A stretch of 64,000 bases of DNA from Leeuwenhoekiella parthenopeia (GTDB taxonomy: Bacteria; Bacteroidota; Bacteroidia; Flavobacteriales; Flavobacteriaceae), in assembly GCF_020782115.1 (NCBI RefSeq), contig NZ_JAJGMW010000002.1, positions 248,001 through 312,000 on the forward strand, in the 5' to 3' direction. Below the pieces are notes generated by a model, which saw nothing but the letters and a program-made list of their open reading frames with translations, searched no databases and was not told the origin of the DNA. The translations under genes were made by a program, and so were the position numbers. Every line of letters starts with the position of its first letter. Within the stretch, counting starts at the first letter, position 1. Below, one piece after another: positions 32,727 to 42,301 of this stretch.

Positions 32727-32762
32727 AAAAAATCAGGCTACTTAGGAGAAGCCTGATTTTTT
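32727..32762 (-). terminator. Terminator after the GMC oxidoreductase/subunit 3 pair
   Basis: AAAAAATCAGGCT (32727-32739) pairs with AGCCTGATTTTTT (32750-32762). On the minus strand the T-run follows the stem, 26 bp after the subunit 3 stop. Confidence 0.85.
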
Positions 32763-32787
32763 ATCAGAATTTTCTAAAACGAGCGGA

Positions 32788-33501
32788 TTAGGTAATCAAA
32801 TTACCGTTCTCATCCCATTCGGCAATATCGCCGGCTTTAGTGGGGTCAAGACACTTGGCCAGCCATTCTTCTTCGTAAGCAACGCCATGCTGATCGAGTA
32901 CATCCTGAGGCACACCATCCCAAACATTGGGCAGATTTCCTTTATAACCTATTTCTTTTATACCGATTTCTGAAGTGTAAAAACCGGTCATCGTGAGGTT
33001 GCGCACCAGCGAAAACCAGTTCACCTGAAACGAACGCTCGCTTTGCGGTTTGTTGGGGTCGTAAAAGGCGATATCATCCAGGATTTCTTTTTGCTGGTCT
33101 GCGGTAGCTTTTTTGAACTCGGCATCAAATCTGGAGTTCGACTCATGATCGAGCCACATCAAACCACCGCGCAGCGGGTTTTGCATTTCCGGAACATCTA
33201 ATGCTGTAAACTCGATAAATTCAACTACCTCTGCGTCTGAAGCGCCGGCAAATGCATCGCTTTTAGGCAAAATAAGATCGCAAATTACACTCAGGCTCTC
33301 GCGCTCGTGCTCATTGAGAAATTCACCTTCCTTGATTTCTTCAATGCCTGCATTTTCTGCTGCGGTACGCCATTTAACACCTTCTGCCGGTTTTGTTGCA
33401 ACCGGTGCCGGCGCTTCAACATCTGGCTTGCAACCCTGAAGTGCGAGACCTCCCGCCAGAGAAGCCAGCACCATAGATTTTATACTGTCTCTTCTATCCA
33501 T
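32788..33501 (-). CDS. Gluconate 2-dehydrogenase subunit 3-like lipoprotein
   Basis: A 237-aa protein with MDRRDSIKSMVLASLAGGL and the lipobox LQGC, so probably exported and lipid-anchored; the RR in the signal also allows Tat export. The mature part (EREKLSVI-like HERESLSVICDLILPKSDAF, then QNPLRGGLMWLD) matches the gluconate 2-dehydrogenase subunit 3 family, the small partner of GMC-type membrane dehydrogenases. It starts 3 bp after the GMC oxidoreductase stop. The substrate is unknown. Confidence 0.85.
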   Translation of the reverse strand: MDRRDSIKSMVLASLAGGLALQGCKPDVEAPAPVATKPAEGVKWRTAAENAGIEEIKEGEFLNEHERESLSVICDLILPKSDAFAGASDAEVVEFIEFTALDVPEMQNPLRGGLMWLDHESNSRFDAEFKKATADQQKEILDDIAFYDPNKPQSERSFQVNWFSLVRNLTMTGFYTSEIGIKEIGYKGNLPNVWDGVPQDVLDQHGVAYEEEWLAKCLDPTKAGDIAEWDENGNLIT

Positions 33502-33504
33502 AGC

Positions 33505-35226
33505 TTAGAGATTTTGTTTTTGAAGTTGGTCAACAATATATTCGGAAGCGCGCATCGATAAAGCCAAAATGGTCCAGGTACAGTTTTTATCTGCCTGCGA
33601 GACAAATACGCCAGCATCTACTACAAACACGTTGTCCACATCGTGCAGCTGCTGAAATTTATTGGTTACCGAAGTTTTAGGATCGTCACCCATGCGCGTC
33701 GTTCCCACTTCGTGAATGATTCTTCCGGGTTTGTGCAAGCCGTAATCCTGCTCTTTCCCCGGTTTGTCACCTAATGGAATTCCGCCCAGATTGGTAAGTA
33801 CTTCCTCAAAAGTATCCTGCATATGCCTGGCCTGGTTGCGCTCCTGATCAGACCATTTGTAGTGAAAACGCAACACGGGAATACCGTATTGATCAACCAC
33901 ATTCGGGTCGATTTCGCAGTAATTTTCATAACGTGCGATAGACTCACCACGGCCGCTCATACCCACAATGGCACCATAATATTTCTTGGCATCGCTGCGT
34001 AAAATATCCCCATAGCCACCGGCCTGAGTACCAAAGAATTTATTGAAATCATTTACATTGAAGCCAAAACCGTAGCTGGGCATTCCCATACCACCCCAGA
34101 CTTCAATGTGGTAACCGCGGGCAAAATCGAGCTTGGAGTTATCGCCCCACCAGGGTGTGTACACGTGCATTCCCCCCACACCGTCTTCGTTGTATGAAAC
34201 TTTACGGTTCATCAAATCGGGCACAAATGCCATACGATCCCCACCGGTCGAATCGTGCAGATAACGACCTACCAGATTGCTGCTGTTGCCCAGACCGTTA
34301 GGGTGTTGTTTGCTCTTGGAGTTGAGCAAAATACGTGCGGTACTACAGGCTGAAGCGCCAAGAATTACAACACGTCCCTTAAGTTTATATTCTTTGCGGT
34401 CTTCTTTATTGATGTACGAAACACCTGTGGCTTTCCCTTCTTCATTGGTGGTGACTTCACGCACCATACAATTTACAAAGAGGTCAACCTGGCCTTTGCT
34501 TTTTTGCGCCGGAAAAACCAAACAGGTTCCTGCGGAAAAGTCAGCATAAGCCGAACATGCCCGTCCACATTGCCCGCAGTAAAAACATACCCCGCGCTCG
34601 TTATTGATGCGTTTGGTAAGCATAGACATGCGCGAGGGGTAAACCGGCAAATTGGTCTTACGAGCTCCTTTGATATAGAAAAGTTCGTGAAGACGCGGTT
34701 TGGGTGGTGGTAAAAAGAAACCATCGGGATCGTTAGGCAGACCCTCGTTGGTGCCAAAAACGCCGATGAGTTTATCTACCCGGTCGTAATAGGGTTTGAT
34801 GTCATCATAGGAGATGGGCCAGTTTTCACCATGACCGTCAACATCTTTGTGTTTAAAATCTTTTGGGCCAAAGCGCAGCGAAATACGCCCCCAGTGATTG
34901 GTGCGCCCACCCAGCATATGCGACCGGAACCAGTCAAACTCGGTGCCGTCTTTGTGGGTATAGGGTTCACCTTCAATTTCCCAACCGCCGTAGGCAGCAT
35001 CAAACTCCCCAAAAGGGCGGGTTTTTCCGCGACCGCGTCGCTGGGATTCATAAGGCCAGCGCAATTGGGTACGCTGATCGGGATCTGCAGGGTCAAAGAA
35101 TGGGCCGGCTTCAACCACGGCGATTTTAAGACCTGCTTCAGAGAGTATTTTGGTGGCCATACCGCCACCGGCGCCCGAACCTACGATTATGGCATCGTAG
35201 AACGTGGCATCTTCGATTATTTGCAT
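33505..35226 (-). CDS. GMC-family FAD oxidoreductase (sugar/alcohol dehydrogenase type)
   Basis: A 573-aa flavoenzyme. It has the N-terminal Rossmann motif VGSGAGGGMATKIL, the GMC region LGGRTNHWGRISLR, a cysteine-rich stretch CFYCGQCGRACSAY seen in the gluconate-dehydrogenase-like branch, and the C-terminal VVDAGVFVSQADKNCTWTILAL. It lacks its own signal peptide and may be exported with the Tat-type subunit 3 partner encoded 3 bp downstream. It probably oxidises a sugar or polyol and passes electrons to a membrane carrier. No cytochrome subunit is nearby. Confidence 0.88.
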   Translation of the reverse strand: MQIIEDATFYDAIIVGSGAGGGMATKILSEAGLKIAVVEAGPFFDPADPDQRTQLRWPYESQRRGRGKTRPFGEFDAAYGGWEIEGEPYTHKDGTEFDWFRSHMLGGRTNHWGRISLRFGPKDFKHKDVDGHGENWPISYDDIKPYYDRVDKLIGVFGTNEGLPNDPDGFFLPPPKPRLHELFYIKGARKTNLPVYPSRMSMLTKRINNERGVCFYCGQCGRACSAYADFSAGTCLVFPAQKSKGQVDLFVNCMVREVTTNEEGKATGVSYINKEDRKEYKLKGRVVILGASACSTARILLNSKSKQHPNGLGNSSNLVGRYLHDSTGGDRMAFVPDLMNRKVSYNEDGVGGMHVYTPWWGDNSKLDFARGYHIEVWGGMGMPSYGFGFNVNDFNKFFGTQAGGYGDILRSDAKKYYGAIVGMSGRGESIARYENYCEIDPNVVDQYGIPVLRFHYKWSDQERNQARHMQDTFEEVLTNLGGIPLGDKPGKEQDYGLHKPGRIIHEVGTTRMGDDPKTSVTNKFQQLHDVDNVFVVDAGVFVSQADKNCTWTILALSMRASEYIVDQLQKQNL

Positions 35227-35334
35227 GGAATGCGGATTAGAATACCGTCATAATTTAGAATTATTTTAAGAATATGAAAAACACTTTTCGACGAATACCA
35301 ACTCCGGGCAGATAGAACGATCTATTTTAAACTA

Positions 35335-35363
35335 CAAATGCCCCGGTATGAGCGGGGCATTTG
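35335..35363. terminator. Hairpin between the efflux operon and the GMC oxidoreductase gene
   Basis: CAAATGCCCCG (35335-35345) pairs with CGGGGCATTTG (35353-35363), 11 bp with a 7-nt loop. The T-run is weak on both sides. It lies in the 240-bp gap after the efflux operon, so a terminator role is plausible. A second bulged stem lies at about 35428-35459. Confidence 0.5.
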
Positions 35364-35466
35364 GATCAAATGATTTTTAGCGGCTAGGCCAAAAGGTTTA
35401 ATATTTCGGGTTTAGCCTTGAAAGTAGTGCCTGGATTCCTCCGTGGTTTCCACGAGGCAGTTTACT

Positions 35467-38400
35467 TTAGTTTGAGGCTTCGGCTTTTGCCAGTCTTTTC
35501 TCTTCTTCACGGGCTTTGCGCTTGTCTGCAAATTTTACCTTGGCACGATTGGTCAGATAAAACATCACCGGTACGATTACCAAAGTCAGGAAGGTCGCGA
35601 AAACCAATCCGAAAATAACCGTCCAGGCCAGTGGACCCCAGAAAATCACGTTATCACCACCTATGTAAATTCCCGGATCGTAATCGGTAAATAAACCAAA
35701 GAAGTCAATATTAAGACCTACCGCAAGTGGAATCAAGCCCAATACCGTAGTAATCGCAGTAAGCAATACCGGTCTTAGACGTGATTTACCTCCGGCAACC
35801 GTAAGTCTGAAGTATTCTTCACGGGTAAGATAATCTTCGTCTTCAACACCCAATTCTTCTTTTTTACGATCTATAAGAATCTGCGTATAATCGATTAATA
35901 CAATCGCATTATTCACCACGATACCCGCAAGCGAGATGATACCCATCATCGTCATCAGAATTACAAAGTCCATCTGGAAGATGATCAGACCCAGGAATAC
36001 CCCAACCAAACTCAGGATTACTGCCATCAAAATGATAATGGGTTTTGACAGTGAGTTAAACTGCGCAACAAGAATCAATAAAATAGATCCCATCGCAATA
36101 CCCAGTGCCATCAACAGGAAATTAAGGTTGTCTGCCTGCTCTTCCTGTTCTCCGGTAAAGCTGTATGAAATGCCGGCCGGAGTATTGTAGCCGCTCAATT
36201 CTTCTTTAAGCTGACCCACAATCTCGGTGGCGTTGTAGCCCTGCTCGGTAAGCACGTTAGAATACAGGGTGATTACGCGTTTCAGTTCTTTTCGTTTAAT
36301 CGCACTAAAGGCTGAAGATGCTTTTTTATCTACCAGAGCCGAAATAGGTACCTGAACAATTTGACCCTGATTGTTTCTAAAGGTAACGGGCTGATTGAAC
36401 AGCGCGTTTTCATCGTAGCGGTACTCGTCATTAAAGCGCACATTGATCTCATAATCATCATCTCCCTCTTTATAAGTCGAAGCTTCTTCACCATAAACCG
36501 AACGTCTCAAAGTCTGTCCAATCGCGGCAGTAGAGATACCCAGTTGACCCGCTTTTTCACGATTAACCGTGACACCCAGTTCGGCCTTGGAGCGGTTTAC
36601 ATCAAGTTTGAGTTCTTCAATACCGCCTATGCCCAGATCTTCAATGTAGGTACGCATGTCTTCGGCAGCGAGAAGCATCTCCTCATAGTCCTCACCGCTT
36701 ATTTCGATATTGATAGGATATCCTACCGGAGGACCGGCAGCATCTTTTTCCACAATTACCGAAGCTCCGGGAAATCCTTTTACCGCATTACGCACTTCAC
36801 TAAGCACGGTGCTACTTTTTACATCCCGGCGCAGTTTAAAGTCACGCATAGAAAGCGTGATCTTACCTTTATGCGGCATCTCGTTGCTTTGCCCACCATC
36901 GGTTTGTGGGTTTCCGGCACCCTGACCCACCTGTGAGATGGCGCTTTCTACCATAAAGTTGTATCCATCAGGATCTTCATATTTTTTAATGGCGTCAAAA
37001 ACACGTTGCTCAATTTCCTTGGTGAGGGCGTCTGTTTTTTCAATTGCGGTTCCTTCAGGATATTCGATGTACGTGATGATCTGGTTAGGTTCATTTTCCG
37101 GGAAGAACAGAACCTTCGGTTGCACGATACCAATTAGTATAAACGAAAGAACCAGCATCAGAAGGGTTCCGAAGAAAAACGCATAGGCCCGTTTTCCGCG
37201 AAGCGCAAACTTTAAAAAGCGCTCGTAGAAATTCTCCAGATCTTTAAGTGATTTGTACTGAAAGTAGCGCACAGCACGGGCAAGAAAATATTTGTAAGCC
37301 CAAAGTAATATTGCAAGAAGCAACATCAGGTTACCAATACCTCGCAGTCCGCCTGAATCGGTAATGAAACCGCTTACCAAAGCGATGATACCTACACCGG
37401 CAAGAATCAGGCTATAGCGTATCAATTTTTTCTTCGAAAGCTCTTCCTCTTCAGTTTTCATAAAACGTGAGGTAAGCATCGAGTTGATAATAAGCGCCAC
37501 AAAGAGTGACGAACTCAACACGACCGAAAGGGTTATGGGGAAGTAAATCATAAACTTACCTATCGTACCCGGCCACAGACCCAGCGGGAAGAATGCCGCC
37601 AGCGTAGTCGCTGTTGAAGCGATAATAGGCCAGGCGATCTCGCCCATACCTTGTTTGGCCGCTTTAATGCGCGACATGCCCTGATCCATCAGGGAGTACA
37701 CGTTTTCTACCACCACAATCCCGTTATCTACGAGCATTCCCAGTCCCATTACGAGACCAAAAAGCACCATCGTATTAAGCGTAAAGCCCAGCACCGAAAG
37801 AATAGTGAGGGACATAAACATCGAAAGCGGAATCGCAAAACCTACAAAAAGCGCGTTTCTAAAGCCCAAAAAGAACATCAGGACCACAACCACCAGAATC
37901 ACCCCAAAGATGATGTTGTTTACCAGGTCATCAACCTGACTTTCGGTTTTAACAGACTGGTCGTTGGTAAGGCTTATCTTTAAAGATTCCGGGTAATAAT
38001 TGGCTTCTTCCTCTTTTACAATTTTTTTGATCGATTCTACCGCTTCGATCATGTTTTTACCAGCTCGTTTTTTAACGTCGAGCATCACAACCGGCTTTCC
38101 GTACTCCCGGGCAAACGTGGTGGGGTCTTTTTCTTTAAAACGAACGGTAGCGATATCTTTCAGGAAAATGTTTCCGCCATCGCGCTTCACCACAATGTCA
38201 TTAAGCTCCTCCGGATTCTCAATTTCGCCTAAAACGCGGATGTTTTTTCGCAAGCCGTCGGTAATTACGTTACCTGCAGAAATGGTGTTGTTTTCGGCCC
38301 TGATCGCATTGAGAATGTTATCAAAACTCACCTGCGAAGCCGTCATTTTATAAATATCAACAGCTACTTCAACTTCCTGTTCTTCGGCACCGCGTATGGT

Positions 38401-38961
38401 TGCTTCTTTGATCTGCGGAAGCAATTCAATCTTATCCTGAAGGTGCTCTGCATAATCTTTAAGCTGTTGCACCTGGAAGTCACCGGTTAGGTTGATGTTG
38501 AGAATGGGTTGTTCTTCTGAAATATTCAGGTCAAAGATGTTAGGCTCAACCTTGGCACCGTTATCGAGGGTAGGCCAGGTGGTCTCGGCTTTAACCAGAT
38601 CAACTTTATCCTTTACCTTGGTTTTGGCTACGTTAACATCTACATCTTCTTCAAATTCTACGATGATGATGCTGTAATCCTGAAGGGTGGTAGAGGTAAT
38701 TTCCTTAACCCCGCCTATGTCGTTAAATTCTTCTTCAAGAGGTTCGGTGATGAATTTTTCTACATCCTCGGCAGCATTACCCGGGTTTACCGAGCTTACG
38801 TAAATTTTGGTCTCAATTATCTCGGGAAACGCCTCACGGGGCATACTGTAATAGGCTGCAAGACCACTTATGAGAATGATGGCTGTAATTACATACACCG
38901 TCATCCGGTTGTCTATCGCCCATGACGAGATGCCAAATTCTTTATAATTGTTTTTTGCCAT
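35467..38961 (-). CDS. RND-family efflux transporter permease
   Basis: An 1164-aa inner membrane pump with the RND layout: one N-terminal helix, a large periplasmic loop, six helices, a second loop and five or more helices. The proton-relay region VMGLGMLVDNGIVVVENVYSL and the second-half counterpart IVVNNAIVLIDYTQI are present. It is longer than AcrB because of an insert of extra helices around residues 510-570. With the adjacent fusion protein, TolC-like channel and TetR gene it forms a tripartite exporter for drugs or other toxic compounds. The substrate is not readable. Confidence 0.93.
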   Translation of the reverse strand: MAKNNYKEFGISSWAIDNRMTVYVITAIILISGLAAYYSMPREAFPEIIETKIYVSSVNPGNAAEDVEKFITEPLEEEFNDIGGVKEITSTTLQDYSIIIVEFEEDVDVNVAKTKVKDKVDLVKAETTWPTLDNGAKVEPNIFDLNISEEQPILNINLTGDFQVQQLKDYAEHLQDKIELLPQIKEATIRGAEEQEVEVAVDIYKMTASQVSFDNILNAIRAENNTISAGNVITDGLRKNIRVLGEIENPEELNDIVVKRDGGNIFLKDIATVRFKEKDPTTFAREYGKPVVMLDVKKRAGKNMIEAVESIKKIVKEEEANYYPESLKISLTNDQSVKTESQVDDLVNNIIFGVILVVVVLMFFLGFRNALFVGFAIPLSMFMSLTILSVLGFTLNTMVLFGLVMGLGMLVDNGIVVVENVYSLMDQGMSRIKAAKQGMGEIAWPIIASTATTLAAFFPLGLWPGTIGKFMIYFPITLSVVLSSSLFVALIINSMLTSRFMKTEEEELSKKKLIRYSLILAGVGIIALVSGFITDSGGLRGIGNLMLLLAILLWAYKYFLARAVRYFQYKSLKDLENFYERFLKFALRGKRAYAFFFGTLLMLVLSFILIGIVQPKVLFFPENEPNQIITYIEYPEGTAIEKTDALTKEIEQRVFDAIKKYEDPDGYNFMVESAISQVGQGAGNPQTDGGQSNEMPHKGKITLSMRDFKLRRDVKSSTVLSEVRNAVKGFPGASVIVEKDAAGPPVGYPINIEISGEDYEEMLLAAEDMRTYIEDLGIGGIEELKLDVNRSKAELGVTVNREKAGQLGISTAAIGQTLRRSVYGEEASTYKEGDDDYEINVRFNDEYRYDENALFNQPVTFRNNQGQIVQVPISALVDKKASSAFSAIKRKELKRVITLYSNVLTEQGYNATEIVGQLKEELSGYNTPAGISYSFTGEQEEQADNLNFLLMALGIAMGSILLILVAQFNSLSKPIIILMAVILSLVGVFLGLIIFQMDFVILMTMMGIISLAGIVVNNAIVLIDYTQILIDRKKEELGVEDEDYLTREEYFRLTVAGGKSRLRPVLLTAITTVLGLIPLAVGLNIDFFGLFTDYDPGIYIGGDNVIFWGPLAWTVIFGLVFATFLTLVIVPVMFYLTNRAKVKFADKRKAREEEKRLAKAEASN

Positions 38962-38962
38962 G

Positions 38963-40138
38963 TTACTGGTTGTTTGAATTTTGATTTTCTAAGGTCACTT
39001 CCTGCCCGTCTCTCAGGGTGCGTACCCCTTCAATAATAAGCTGATCTCCGCTTTTTAAGCCTGAAATAATTTCGACCTGTTTATCTGCGGTATAGCCTTT
39101 TTCGATCTGTACCTGTTTTGCAATAGCGCCATCACCTTGAGGTACGTAGATATAAGTAATACTGTAGCCGGCTGCATTTTGCTGAATGGTGTTTTCAGGA
39201 ATTACAATAGCATTCTCTGAAGTGTAATCGTTAACCATAACGGTAGCAATAAGGTTTGGTTTGATCGCGCTGTCTGCGTTTGGCAGGGCCACTTTCACGT
39301 CGAAAGTCCGGTTATCGGGGCTTACAAAATTACCAACCTGTCTGATTTTACCCTCGTAGGTTTTGCCTATGGAAGCCAGTCTGATTTTTACATCGGTACC
39401 TTCGTTTACCTTACCCAAATAAGCTTCAGGGATCGAAGCGTTAACGTACATATCGCTCAGGTTTATAAGTCGGATCACCGGAGTCTGACCGGCATTTACT
39501 ACCTGTCCCTGATCTGCGATAAGATTGTCAATCACACCTGAAAATGGAGCGGTAATCACGGTTTTGGAAATTCGGGAGCGCATCTGGTTTGTAGCCGCCT
39601 GCATAGCTTCGAAGTTTGTTTTAGCTTCCAGATAACTGATTTCTGAACCAATTTTTTGGTCCCAAAGACGTTTTTGACGCTCAAAAGTAGTTTTAGCCAA
39701 AGCAAGCTGAGCTTCCTGACGTGCAAGTTCGCTGCCCAAACCGCCATCATCTATACGGGCCAGACGCTGGCCTTTAGCAACGCGTTGGCCTTCTTTAACG
39801 TAAACCTGAGTCAATACTCCGGTATATTCGGGATAAAGCACGATATTCTGATCGGTTTCCACATTGCCCTGCACTTCAAAATAATGCTCAAACAAGGTAT
39901 CTTTCAGGGTAGTTGTGGTTACCAAAGCTGCTTTTTTGCTGGTGTCCTTCGCTTCAATAGCCGCTGTAAGGGAATCAATGCTCACTTTAAGCTTGGATTG
40001 CTCCTGAAGCAATTCGGTTTTCTTGGCTCGCATCTCGTCAAGACTTCCGTTTTCAATAATATCTTCAACAGAGTCTTTTTTGTTTCCGCAGGAAACAATC
40101 AAAAGACTTAGCATGATGAGTGTAACTATATTTTTCAT
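38963..40138 (-). CDS. RND efflux periplasmic adaptor (membrane fusion) lipoprotein
   Basis: A 391-aa protein with a lipoprotein signal (lipobox IVSC, Cys17). A coiled coil is present at about residues 25-65, then a split biotinyl-lipoyl-like domain (VQGNVETDQNIVLYPEYTGVL and ITAPFSGVIDNL) around an alpha hairpin, a beta barrel and a membrane-proximal domain (VIPENTIQQ). It links the RND pump and the TolC-like channel. Its stop is 1 bp from the pump start and it lies 18 bp after the channel gene. Confidence 0.92.
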   Translation of the reverse strand: MKNIVTLIMLSLLIVSCGNKKDSVEDIIENGSLDEMRAKKTELLQEQSKLKVSIDSLTAAIEAKDTSKKAALVTTTTLKDTLFEHYFEVQGNVETDQNIVLYPEYTGVLTQVYVKEGQRVAKGQRLARIDDGGLGSELARQEAQLALAKTTFERQKRLWDQKIGSEISYLEAKTNFEAMQAATNQMRSRISKTVITAPFSGVIDNLIADQGQVVNAGQTPVIRLINLSDMYVNASIPEAYLGKVNEGTDVKIRLASIGKTYEGKIRQVGNFVSPDNRTFDVKVALPNADSAIKPNLIATVMVNDYTSENAIVIPENTIQQNAAGYSITYIYVPQGDGAIAKQVQIEKGYTADKQVEIISGLKSGDQLIIEGVRTLRDGQEVTLENQNSNNQ

Positions 40139-40156
40139 AAATGACAGGTGTATGAT

Positions 40157-41536
40157 TTAATCGTTTTTTGGTTGATATATAGAGGTGTCCAGTACTTTTT
40201 CGAGAGCGGCTTTATTCGCGATAACTTCGTACATGGCTTGTAAATAATTTTGCTGAGCCTGATAGAGTTGGGTCTGGGCTTCGCTTAGCTCAAAACTGCT
40301 TGCAATACCTTCAAAGAATTTGATGGAATTCTTGTTTTCGATACGTTCTGCGAGTTCCAGATTTTTTTCCTGTGTGGCGAAATTATCAAGGGCAAACTGG
40401 TAATCGTTGCGGGCCGAAGCGATTTGCAGTTTTGCCTGATTGCGTGCCTGCTCCAGATCTTCAAGACTCTGCTGGTAGGCCATTTCTTTTTGCGCCGTAC
40501 GCGCCGCGCGCATACCGCTGCTAAAAATGGGTACGGCAAGCGAAACTCCGGCGACCGACTGCTCAAAATAGCGTTGCTCATTGCTGAAAAAGGTAAACTC
40601 GTTGCTCGCACCGGCTGTTCCATAATTCACAAACGCGGTAAGTCTGGGGAGTGCTTTACTTTTCTCCAGCTTTACCTGAATATCTGCCAGATTAGCCTGA
40701 TCCTGAGCAATCCTGAAATCGATGGTGTTCTCCGGGTCTACACTAGCTGCAAGCAGGTTGAGGTCATAATATTGCATCGCAAGATCCTGAAGTTGATCGG
40801 TCACGCGCAACTTGCTGTCAATGGGGATGCCCAATGTTAGTTTTAGCATATCATAAGCGATAGCGAGCTGGCGTACTGTATTATTCAGTTGGGTCTCCAG
40901 ATCGAGTGCGGTGATTTGCAGTTGCTCAACGTCTTCTTCTTCGGTAAGTCCGTTTTCGAAGATCTTTTGTGTATCAAACAGGTTTTTATTTATAGTCTCC
41001 AGGTTTTTCTGAAGAATGCGTACGCTTTCTTCGGCCAGAAGCACGTTTCCGTAAGCTTCAATAATGCCCTGCTTGACTTCAAGATCTGTCTTGACCTTGG
41101 CATTTTCTGAAATTTGCAATAGTGTTTTCGCAGATTGAACCCCTACTATGTAGGACCCGTCAAAGATGAGCTGGTTCCAGGTAGCGGTAGCCGAAGCACT
41201 TTGCTTGGGGCTAAATTGCACCGGAGTAAAAGTTCCGGGGGCTGCATCCGGATCAAAAAATTGAGCAGGGATAAACGATGTAGGCTGAATGAGCTGATTT
41301 TGATAAGTGATTTCACCGCTTATCTGGGGTAAACCCTGAGCGATGATTTCCCATTTTTGTTTCAGTGCAATAGCCACGTCTGTTTGTGCATTTTTTGCAC
41401 TGTAGTTATTTTCCAGACCATATATAATGGCATCCTGCAGACTCAGCGCGTAAGTCTCAACTGCCGTGCTGTCCTGAGCATTAGCAAAAAAGCCCAGACT
41501 TAAAAACAGGAGGAGAAATGTTGATTTAAATTGCAT
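40157..41536 (-). CDS. TolC-family outer membrane efflux channel
   Basis: A 459-aa protein with a signal peptide (about 1-20, ending FANAQ) and two OEP repeats (about 30-220 and 245-450), rich in long helices and small residues (LSLQDAIIYGLENNYSAKNA, QAQLQ-type repeats). This is the outer membrane exit of the efflux system. Its ATG overlaps the stop of the TetR gene by one base (TAATG), so regulator and channel are translationally coupled. Confidence 0.92.
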   Translation of the reverse strand: MQFKSTFLLLFLSLGFFANAQDSTAVETYALSLQDAIIYGLENNYSAKNAQTDVAIALKQKWEIIAQGLPQISGEITYQNQLIQPTSFIPAQFFDPDAAPGTFTPVQFSPKQSASATATWNQLIFDGSYIVGVQSAKTLLQISENAKVKTDLEVKQGIIEAYGNVLLAEESVRILQKNLETINKNLFDTQKIFENGLTEEEDVEQLQITALDLETQLNNTVRQLAIAYDMLKLTLGIPIDSKLRVTDQLQDLAMQYYDLNLLAASVDPENTIDFRIAQDQANLADIQVKLEKSKALPRLTAFVNYGTAGASNEFTFFSNEQRYFEQSVAGVSLAVPIFSSGMRAARTAQKEMAYQQSLEDLEQARNQAKLQIASARNDYQFALDNFATQEKNLELAERIENKNSIKFFEGIASSFELSEAQTQLYQAQQNYLQAMYEVIANKAALEKVLDTSIYQPKND

Positions 41537-42141
41537 TAGTCTTCGTTTGATTGGATTAGGTTATTAAGAATTTTACGCCCTTCGGGGGTGACAATACCTC
41601 TCAGGTGATATTCCAGATAGGTTTCGTGCAGTTTGGCAGGTGCAAATTGCTCTATGGGAAATAGACTTTGATCTTTAATACCCGTGATTCCTAAAAAGTA
41701 GATTCGGGAAATAAATTCAGGATCAATATTTGTGCGATAGAGCCCTTTTTCAAGACCGTGATTTAGGTTTCTAAGCACACAACGTTGCATAAACTCATAC
41801 TGGTCATTTTTAAGTTCATCATAGATAGCAGGATAATATTTTTGCATCTGTTGAATGGGATAGCTGCGCTCACCCTTCAGATAGTGCATCACATATTTTT
41901 TAATCTCATACAGTTCTTCTATGGGATTCATATGCTCACCTACAAGACATTCGATGGTTTGCTTTAAATCTGCAAGAATTTTTGAACCTACCTCGCGCAC
42001 CAATTCGGTTTTATTGGTGAAGCTGGTATAAATCGTTTTTTTAGATATGCCCATATGTGTGGCGATATCGTCCATTGTTACACTTTTAAACCCCTGGGTT
42101 AAAAAAAGCTCGCTGGAATGTTTTAAAATTTCGTCTTTCAT
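41536..42141 (-). CDS. TetR-family regulator of the efflux operon
   Basis: A 201-aa protein. The N-terminal helix-turn-helix is seen in KSVTMDDIATHMGISKKTIYTSFTNKTEL; the rest is a helical ligand and dimer domain. It is the first gene of the TetR-TolC-MFP-RND operon. An inverted repeat just upstream overlaps the promoter spacer, so it probably represses its own operon until an inducer binds. Confidence 0.9.
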   Translation of the reverse strand: MKDEILKHSSELFLTQGFKSVTMDDIATHMGISKKTIYTSFTNKTELVREVGSKILADLKQTIECLVGEHMNPIEELYEIKKYVMHYLKGERSYPIQQMQKYYPAIYDELKNDQYEFMQRCVLRNLNHGLEKGLYRTNIDPEFISRIYFLGITGIKDQSLFPIEQFAPAKLHETYLEYHLRGIVTPEGRKILNNLIQSNED

Positions 42142-42148
42142 TGCCGTG

Positions 42149-42156
42149 CAAACCTA
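42149..42156 (-). promoter_or_regulatory. -7 box of the TetR/efflux operon
   Basis: The minus strand reads TAGGTTTG (TAnnTTTG), ending 7 nt before the ATG at 42141, so the transcript is nearly leaderless. Confidence 0.55.
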
Positions 42157-42160
42157 CGGC

Positions 42161-42187
42161 GGAAACTTTAAAAACTAAAATAGTTTC
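42161..42187. promoter_or_regulatory. Probable TetR operator
   Basis: AAACTA-AAA-TAGTTT (42172-42186) is a perfect 6-3-6 palindrome, and a further AAACT copy lies at 42163-42167 within GGAAACT, mirrored by AGTTTCC. It sits directly upstream of the -7 box at 42149-42156, an ideal place for repression. Confidence 0.6.
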
Positions 42188-42301
42188 CTCGGTTTATTCT
42201 ACATTTAATATTTCCTTAACAAATCCTTTTAAGACCTTCTTTAAGTATTGTCGTTTGTGTTCGCTCAGAGTGTTTTATTTTAGCGGAAAATTAAATCGCG
42301 C

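Noticed and set aside
36361-36936. Long open frame antisense to the RND pump gene
   Set aside because: It lies fully inside a well-supported coding gene on the other strand and its protein shows no family pattern. The same holds for the many other antisense frames opposite aspS, the GMC oxidoreductase, nirB and sucA.
38000-38012. CGGGTAA half site in the RND gene
   Set aside because: Coding sequence, no second half, no sigma54 promoter.
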